From positions 1 to 6,173 of the forward strand of contig JAPSKJ010000138.1 in assembly GCA_031177735.1 (NCBI GenBank): 6,173 nucleotides of DNA. The letters run 5' to 3'. Made by a program: the position numbers and the translations under genes. Positions 1 to 6,173 of the stretch are shown in pieces (within the stretch, counting starts at the first letter, position 1; every line of letters starts with the position of its first letter). The notes beneath the pieces were generated by a model, which was not told where the DNA came from, did no database searches, and worked only from the letters and a program-made list of their open reading frames with translations. This DNA comes from Nocardioides sp. (GTDB lineage Bacteria > Actinomycetota > Actinomycetes > Propionibacteriales > Nocardioidaceae).

Positions 1-829
1 TGTGCATCCGGTGGGCCTGGACGAGGAAGACCGCGCCCAGGACGCCCGCCGCGATCGGGTAGAACATGCCGGTTCCGGCGACCGGCCACAGCACCAGCGA
101 GGTCGCGACCATCACCCAGCTGTAGAGCACGATCTGCAGGCCCACGGCGCGGGCCGGCTTGACCACCGGCAGCATCGGCACGTCGACGCCCGCGTAGTCG
201 TCGCGGTAGCGCAGTGCGAGCGCCCAGGTGTGCGGCGGGGTCCAGAAGAAGACCACCAGGAACAGGATCACCGGCGTCCACGCCAGCTCGCCGGTGACGG
301 CGGTCCAGCCGATCAGCGCGGGGAAGCAGCCGGCGAGACCGCCCCAGACGATGTTCTGGGTGGTGCGCCGCTTGAGCAGCATCGTGTAGACGAACACGTA
401 GAACGCGTTGGCGGTGACCGACAGGACCGCCGAGAGCGGGTTGACGAACGCCCACAGCACCACGGTCGACACGATGCCCAGGACGAAGCCGAACACCAGC
501 GCGGCCCGCGGCGAGACGATGTGGCGCGGCAGCGCGCGGCGACGGGTGCGCCGCATCTGCTCGTCGATGTCGCGGTCGTAGACGCAGTTGAAGACCGAGG
601 CCGAACCGGCCGACAGGGTGCCGCCGACGACGGTCGCGGCGACCAGGCCGAGGCCGGGCACGCCGCGCGCGGCGAAGAACATCACCGGCACGGTCGTCAG
701 CAGCAGCAGCTCGATCACGCGGGGCTTGGTGAGGCCGACGTACGCCGCCACGACGTCCTTCCACGTCGCTTGGCCGCGCTCGTCGGCCGTCGCGCGGTCC
801 AGGGGGACGTGTTCGCCCACGTACGTCAC
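1..829 (-). CDS. ctaB: Protoheme IX farnesyltransferase (heme O synthase), 3' end cut by the window
   Basis: This integral membrane UbiA-family prenyltransferase transfers a farnesyl group from farnesyl diphosphate to heme b, giving heme O, the precursor of heme A in aa3-type cytochrome oxidases. Reading the minus strand from GTG at 829 gives 276 residues without a stop. The family's first Asp-rich motif is at residues 81-95 (NCVYDRDIDEQMRRT), and the second conserved block is near 195-223 (FWTPPHTWALALRYRDDY, then VPMLPVV). Between and after them are hydrophobic stretches, near 41-53, 60-80, 110-129, 134-152, 160-177, 185-199, 231-250 and 256-271, that fit a multi-span membrane protein. The N-terminal 25 residues are polar, as expected for a cytosolic tail. 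The GTG start is preferred because a GAGGAG-type ribosome site lies four bases upstream. A second in-frame GTG three codons later is possible. About 25 to 40 C-terminal residues are missing off the left edge, judged from the usual length near 300-315. The Arg-Pro usually following the first motif reads Arg-Ala here (A99). Identification is firm. Confidence 0.95.
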   Translation of the reverse strand, partial: MTYVGEHVPLDRATADERGQATWKDVVAAYVGLTKPRVIELLLLTTVPVMFFAARGVPGLGLVAATVVGGTLSAGSASVFNCVYDRDIDEQMRRTRRRALPRHIVSPRAALVFGFVLGIVSTVVLWAFVNPLSAVLSVTANAFYVFVYTMLLKRRTTQNIVWGGLAGCFPALIGWTAVTGELAWTPVILFLVVFFWTPPHTWALALRYRDDYAGVDVPMLPVVKPARAVGLQIVLYSWVMVATSLVLWPVAGTGMFYPIAAGVLGAVFLVQAHRMH

Positions 830-955
830 GTGGCTCCTCGGTTCGTGCGTGCACTGGCCCCGGCGACCAGCCGGTGTGAGTCTAACCGTGCACCTCGCTA
901 GGCTCGGAAGCAGCGCACCCCGAATCCTTCGTCCGAGAGGAAACTCACGACCATC
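830..955. promoter_or_regulatory. Divergent ctaB/tkt intergenic region with candidate overlapping promoters
   Basis: This 126 bp gap separates the two divergent start codons, so it must contain the promoters for ctaB (minus) and the tkt operon (plus) unless they lie inside the genes. Visible candidates are TAGGCT at 899-904 as a plus-strand -10 box, with a weak TGTGAG at 875-880 as -35 (18-base spacer), and TAGACT on the minus strand at 884-879 as a -10 box, with TTCCGA at 909-904 as a weak -35 (19-base spacer). If both are real, the minus-strand -35 overlaps the plus-strand -10, so the two promoters would compete for polymerase. I saw no convincing operator palindrome, riboswitch or terminator hairpin. 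The assignment of the region is sound; the exact boxes are guesses from consensus matching. Confidence 0.45.
935..941 (+). promoter_or_regulatory. Probable tkt ribosome binding site with unusually long spacing
   Basis: GAGAGGA is the only Shine-Dalgarno-like sequence upstream of tkt. Fourteen bases lie between it and the ATG at 956, longer than the usual 5 to 9. The tkt frame has an in-frame TAG stop at 899-901, and the codons from 902 to 955 include no ATG, GTG, TTG or CTG, so no better-spaced standard start exists. An ATC codon at 953 directly precedes the ATG and would be a very rare start. Confidence 0.5.
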
Positions 956-3088
<2,133 letters not shown>

Positions 3089-3116
3089 CCGGCAGCCTCA
3101 CACACACTTCCAGCAC

Positions 3117-3122
3117 AGGAGG
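3117..3122 (+). promoter_or_regulatory. Strong ribosome binding site for tal
   Basis: AGGAGG, a full match to the Shine-Dalgarno core, ends four bases before the ATG at 3127, within the 38 bp tkt-tal gap. It fixes the tal start, although the reading frame stays open for almost 290 bases upstream inside tkt. The gap shows no hairpin that would suggest a terminator, so tkt and tal are probably transcribed together. Confidence 0.85.
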
Positions 3123-3126
3123 CAAC

Positions 3127-4233
3127 ATGAGTGACCGTCTGAAGGCTCTCGCCGACTCCGGCGTGTCCATCTGGCTCGACGACCTCTCCCGTGAGCGCAT
3201 CGAGACCGGCAACCTGGCCTCGCTCGTCGAGGAGAAGTCGGTCACCGGAGTGACCACCAACCCCACGATCTTCGCGTCCGCGATCGCCAACGGCGAGCGT
3301 TACGACGCGCAGGTCCGCGAGATCGTCGCCGACGGCGGATCTGTCGACGACGTCATCTTCCAGCTCACCACCCGCGACGTCCGCAACGCGTGCGACATCC
3401 TCGCCCCGGTTGCCGGTGCGACCAAGGACGACGGCCGGGTCTCCATCGAGGTCGAGCCGACCCTGGCCAACGACACCGACGCCACGATCGCCTCGGCCAA
3501 GGCACTGTGGGCAGCGGTCGACCGTCCCAACGCGCTGATCAAGATCCCGGCGACGCTGGAGGGTCTGCCCGCGATCACCGCCGCGATCGCCGAGGGGATC
3601 AGCGTCAACGTCACGCTGATCTTCAGCGTCGAGCGCTACCGGATGGTCATGGACGCCTACCTGGCCGGGCTCGAGCAGGCGCAGGCGGCCGGCAAGGACC
3701 TCTCGACGATCCGCTCGGTGGCCTCCTTCTTCGTCTCGCGTGTCGACACCGAGATCGACGCTCGACTCGACAAGGTCGGCACCGACGAGGCCCTCGGGTT
3801 GCGCGGGAAGGCGGCCGTCGCCAACGCCCGCCTCGCCTACGCCGCGTTCGAGGAGGTCGTCGCGTCGGAGCGCTGGCAGTCGCTGGCCGCCGCCGGCGCC
3901 AACGCGCAGCGACCGCTGTGGGCGTCCACGGGCGTCAAGAACCCTGCCTACTCCGACACGCTGTACGTCACCGACCTGGTCGTGGCGAACACCGTCAACA
4001 CGATGCCGGAGAAGACCATGATGGCCTTCGCCGACCACGGCGAGGTCCACGGTGACCAGGTCAGTGGCAGGTCCGCCGAGGCCCAGGAGGTCTTCGACCG
4101 GCTCGAAGGCGTGGGCATCGACCTCGACGACGTCTTCGTCACCCTCGAGACCGAGGGCGTGGAGAAGTTCAAGGCCTCCTGGGTCGAGCTGGTCGACACC
4201 GTCAAGGGCCAGATGGAGAAGGCCGGCTCGTGA
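3127..4233 (+). CDS. tal: Transaldolase
   Basis: This cytosolic enzyme transfers a dihydroxyacetone unit from sedoheptulose 7-phosphate to glyceraldehyde 3-phosphate, giving erythrose 4-phosphate and fructose 6-phosphate. The protein has 368 residues, the usual size for the longer actinobacterial/cyanobacterial transaldolase type, and forms a single alpha/beta barrel. Visible motifs are SIWLDDLSRERI (14-25, with Asp18 or Asp19 as the conserved barrel acid), GVTTNPTIFASAI (41-53, family signature), SIEVEP (106-111, catalytic-site Glu108), NALIKIPAT (135-143) with the Schiff-base lysine Lys139, NVTLIFS (161-167), ASFFVSRVDTEID (199-211) and WASTGVKNPAYSDTLYV (265-281, substrate phosphate region). 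The ATG is chosen because of AGGAGG just upstream and because the family N-terminus begins about there. The stop overlaps the pgi start by four bases. Its product fructose 6-phosphate is the substrate of the next gene's enzyme. No oddity was seen. Confidence 0.97.
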   Translation: MSDRLKALADSGVSIWLDDLSRERIETGNLASLVEEKSVTGVTTNPTIFASAIANGERYDAQVREIVADGGSVDDVIFQLTTRDVRNACDILAPVAGATKDDGRVSIEVEPTLANDTDATIASAKALWAAVDRPNALIKIPATLEGLPAITAAIAEGISVNVTLIFSVERYRMVMDAYLAGLEQAQAAGKDLSTIRSVASFFVSRVDTEIDARLDKVGTDEALGLRGKAAVANARLAYAAFEEVVASERWQSLAAAGANAQRPLWASTGVKNPAYSDTLYVTDLVVANTVNTMPEKTMMAFADHGEVHGDQVSGRSAEAQEVFDRLEGVGIDLDDVFVTLETEGVEKFKASWVELVDTVKGQMEKAGS

Positions 4234-5900
4234 GCCAGTCGCCAGTCGATGCCACCACCACCGATGCCTGGCACCGCCTGACTTCCCTCGCCGAGGGCTT
4301 CACCCCCGACCTGCGCGCCTGGTTCGCCGACGACGCCGGCCGGGTGGAGCGGCTGTCGTTCACGGCGGCCGACCTCCACGTCGACCTCTCCAAGAGCCTG
4401 GTCGACGACGACGTCCTCGCCGCTCTGCTGGCCCTCGCCGACGAGGTCGGGCTGGCGGAGCGGCGGGACGCGATGTTCCGCGGCGAGCGGATCAACGTCA
4501 CCGAGGACCGCGCCGTGCTGCACACGGCGCTGCGCCTGCCGGCGGAGGCGCACCTGGAGGTCGACGGTGACGACGTCGTCCCGCACGTCCACGACGTGCT
4601 GCGGCGGGTCTACGACTTCGCCGAACGGGTCCGCTCCGGCGCCTGGACCGGAGTCACCGGCGAGCGGATCCGCACGGTGGTCAACATCGGCATCGGTGGG
4701 TCCGACCTCGGTCCGGTGATGGCCTACGAGGCGCTCGCGCCCTACCGCCACGAGCAGATCGAGTGCCGGTTCATCAGCAACATCGATCCCACCGACGCCG
4801 CGACGACGCTCACCGACCTCGACCCGGCCACCACGTTGTTCATCGTCTCCAGCAAGACCTTCGGCACCCTGGAGACGCTCACCAACGCACGGCTGTGCCG
4901 CAGCTGGCTGCTCGACGGCCTCCGCGAGGCCGGTGCTCTCGCCGGCGCCGACGAGGCCACGGCGGTCGCCAAGCACTTCGTGGCCGTATCGACAGCGCTC
5001 GACAAGGTCGCCGACTTCGGCATCGACCCCGCCAACGCGTTCGGGTTCTGGGACTGGGTCGGCGGCCGCTACTCCGTCGACTCGGCCATCGGCACCTCGC
5101 TGGTGCTCGCCATCGGTCCGGATCGGTTCGCCGAGTTCCTGGCCGGCTTCCACGCGATGGACGAGCACTTCCGCACGACCGACACCGCCCGCAACGTGCC
5201 GGCACTGATGGGGCTGCTCAACGTCTGGTACGCCAACTTCCTGGGAGCCGAGACCCACGCGGTCCTCCCCTACGCCCAGCTGCTGCACCGGTTCCCGGCC
5301 TACCTCCAACAGCTGACCATGGAGTCCAACGGCAAGGGCGTGCGCTGGGACGGCACCCCGGTCACCACGCAGACCGGCGAGGTCTTCTGGGGCGAGCCCG
5401 GCACCAACGGGCAGCACGCCTTCTACCAGCTGATCCACCAGGGCACCCGGCTCGTGCCGGCCGACTTCATCGCCTTCGCGACGCCGGCCTATCCGCTGCG
5501 CGACGGAGAGACCGACGTGCACGAGCTGTTTCTGGCCAACTTCTTCGCCCAGACCCGCGCACTCGCGTTCGGCAAGACCGCCGAGGAGGTCCGCGCCGAG
5601 GGCACCGCCGAGTCGGTCGTGCCGGCCCGCGTGTTCCCCGGCAACCGGCCCACCACGTCGATCATGGCGCCCGCGCTGACCCCTTCCGTGCTCGGACAGC
5701 TGATCGCGCTCTACGAGCACATCACCTTCACCCAGGGCGTCGTGTGGGGCATCGACAGCTTCGACCAGTGGGGTGTCGAGCTGGGCAAGCAGCTCGCCCA
5801 GCAGATCGCCCCCGCCGTCGCCGGCGATGCCGAGGCGGCCGCGCAACAGGATCCGTCCACGCGATCGCTGATCGCCTACTACAGGGAGCACCGCCGGTGA
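4230..5900 (+). CDS. pgi: Glucose-6-phosphate isomerase
   Basis: This cytosolic enzyme interconverts glucose 6-phosphate and fructose 6-phosphate, linking glycolysis/gluconeogenesis with the pentose phosphate pathway. At 556 residues it is full length for the classical PGI family. Two SIS-type sugar-phosphate folds are visible: the first around VNIGIGGSDLGP (151-162) and SSKTFGTLET (207-216), the second from about 325 onward. The first family signature is DWVGGRYSVDSAIG (275-288, with Arg280) and the second GIDSFDQWGVELGK (507-520). The expected catalytic residues are present: Glu365 in MESNGKG, His396 in GTNGQHAFYQ and Lys520. The GTG start overlaps the tal stop as GTGA, and GGAGAAGG at 4215-4222 within tal gives a ribosome site with seven-base spacing, so translation is likely coupled to tal. 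A location between tal and pgl fits recycling of fructose 6-phosphate into the oxidative branch. Other pgi copies could exist elsewhere in the genome; that cannot be judged here. Confidence 0.97.
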   Translation: MSQSPVDATTTDAWHRLTSLAEGFTPDLRAWFADDAGRVERLSFTAADLHVDLSKSLVDDDVLAALLALADEVGLAERRDAMFRGERINVTEDRAVLHTALRLPAEAHLEVDGDDVVPHVHDVLRRVYDFAERVRSGAWTGVTGERIRTVVNIGIGGSDLGPVMAYEALAPYRHEQIECRFISNIDPTDAATTLTDLDPATTLFIVSSKTFGTLETLTNARLCRSWLLDGLREAGALAGADEATAVAKHFVAVSTALDKVADFGIDPANAFGFWDWVGGRYSVDSAIGTSLVLAIGPDRFAEFLAGFHAMDEHFRTTDTARNVPALMGLLNVWYANFLGAETHAVLPYAQLLHRFPAYLQQLTMESNGKGVRWDGTPVTTQTGEVFWGEPGTNGQHAFYQLIHQGTRLVPADFIAFATPAYPLRDGETDVHELFLANFFAQTRALAFGKTAEEVRAEGTAESVVPARVFPGNRPTTSIMAPALTPSVLGQLIALYEHITFTQGVVWGIDSFDQWGVELGKQLAQQIAPAVAGDAEAAAQQDPSTRSLIAYYREHRR

Positions 5901-6173
5901 CCGACCAGGCCGACCCCACCGCCCGCATCGAGGTGCACGAGGACGCCGCGGCCCTCGCGACGGCGGTCGCCGGTGAGCTGCTCAACCGGATCGCCGACGC
6001 GCAGGCCGCCGGCCACGTGCCGCACATCGTCCTCACCGGGGGCACGATCGCCGAGTCGATCCACCGCGAGGTCGCCCGTCTCGCCGACGACTCCGGCGTC
6101 GACTGGGGTGCGGTGGAGTTCTGGTTCGGTGACGAGCGGTTCGTCGCCCCCGACTCCCCCGACCGCAACGCCC
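5897..6173 (+). CDS. pgl: 6-phosphogluconolactonase, 5' part only
   Basis: This enzyme hydrolyses 6-phosphoglucono-1,5-lactone to 6-phosphogluconate, the second step of the oxidative pentose phosphate pathway, in the cytosol. Only the first 92 residues are in the window, from a family of about 240-260 residues. Translation from the GTG gives a short polar N-terminus, an alpha-helical stretch, then HIVLTGGTIAESIHREVA (about 45-62), the family's glycine-rich sugar-phosphate loop. WGAVEFWFGDERFV (about 71-84) follows, and GDERFV is the hallmark of this lactonase/glucosamine-6-phosphate isomerase superfamily. The following D-S-P-D-R-N-A matches the expected continuation. The start overlaps the pgi stop by four bases (GTGA), with AGGGAG at 5883-5888 as ribosome site and eight-base spacing. 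The context favours lactonase over the related glucosamine-6-phosphate deaminase. The C-terminal half, including any remaining active-site residues, cannot be checked. Confidence 0.93.
   Translation, partial: MTDQADPTARIEVHEDAAALATAVAGELLNRIADAQAAGHVPHIVLTGGTIAESIHREVARLADDSGVDWGAVEFWFGDERFVAPDSPDRNA

Noticed and set aside
3089..3126. Possible terminator or attenuator between tkt and tal, including a CACACACA run
   Set aside because: No inverted repeat able to form a stable stem and no T-run was seen; the short CA run is not long enough to be meaningful.
4563..4605. Repeated GACGACGTC/CACGACGTG-like strings that look like a small repeat or operator cluster
   Set aside because: They are in frame within pgi and encode an ordinary Asp/Val/His stretch. 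Such strings recur across the window because of Asp and Val codon preference.
3948..5891. A 647-codon open frame on the minus strand opposite tal and pgi
   Set aside because: Its translation is low-complexity, rich in Gly, Arg, Val, Asp and His, with no recognisable domain. It lies exactly opposite two well-identified genes. Such long antisense frames are a by-product of high GC and third-position bias.

Overview
The window is high-GC DNA (roughly 70% by eye) with dense coding, strong G/C preference at third codon positions, GTG starts and four-base gene overlaps. Gene order and protein sequences fit an actinobacterium. A Nocardioides-like member of the Propionibacteriales is my best guess, but the sequence alone does not prove the genus.

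Layout: on the minus strand, from 829 running off the left edge, is ctaB, a membrane protoheme IX farnesyltransferase (heme O synthase). It is divergent from a plus-strand run of four sugar-phosphate genes. These are tkt (transketolase, 956-3088), tal (transaldolase, 3127-4233), pgi (glucose-6-phosphate isomerase, 4230-5900) and the first 92 codons of pgl (6-phosphogluconolactonase, from 5897 off the right edge). The 126 bp between ctaB and tkt is the only sizeable non-coding gap and must hold the promoters for both directions. tkt and tal are separated by 38 bp with a strong ribosome binding site. tal/pgi and pgi/pgl each overlap by four bases (GTGA), so the plus-strand genes look like one operon with translational coupling in its later part.

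How the genes work together: Tkt and Tal carry out the non-oxidative pentose phosphate pathway, interconverting C3 to C7 sugar phosphates. Pgi turns fructose 6-phosphate back into glucose 6-phosphate, and Pgl hydrolyses the lactone made by glucose-6-phosphate dehydrogenase. Together they would support recycling of carbon through the oxidative branch for NADPH. The usual actinobacterial partners zwf (glucose-6-phosphate dehydrogenase) and opcA are not between pgi and pgl here; they must lie downstream or elsewhere. CtaB belongs to a different process, heme O/A supply for aa3-type cytochrome oxidase, and is next to tkt by conserved actinobacterial gene order.

I found no RNA gene, mobile element, CRISPR array, phage gene or unknown system. 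This is an ordinary core-metabolism region, and the findings are small points about gene order, start sites and single residues.
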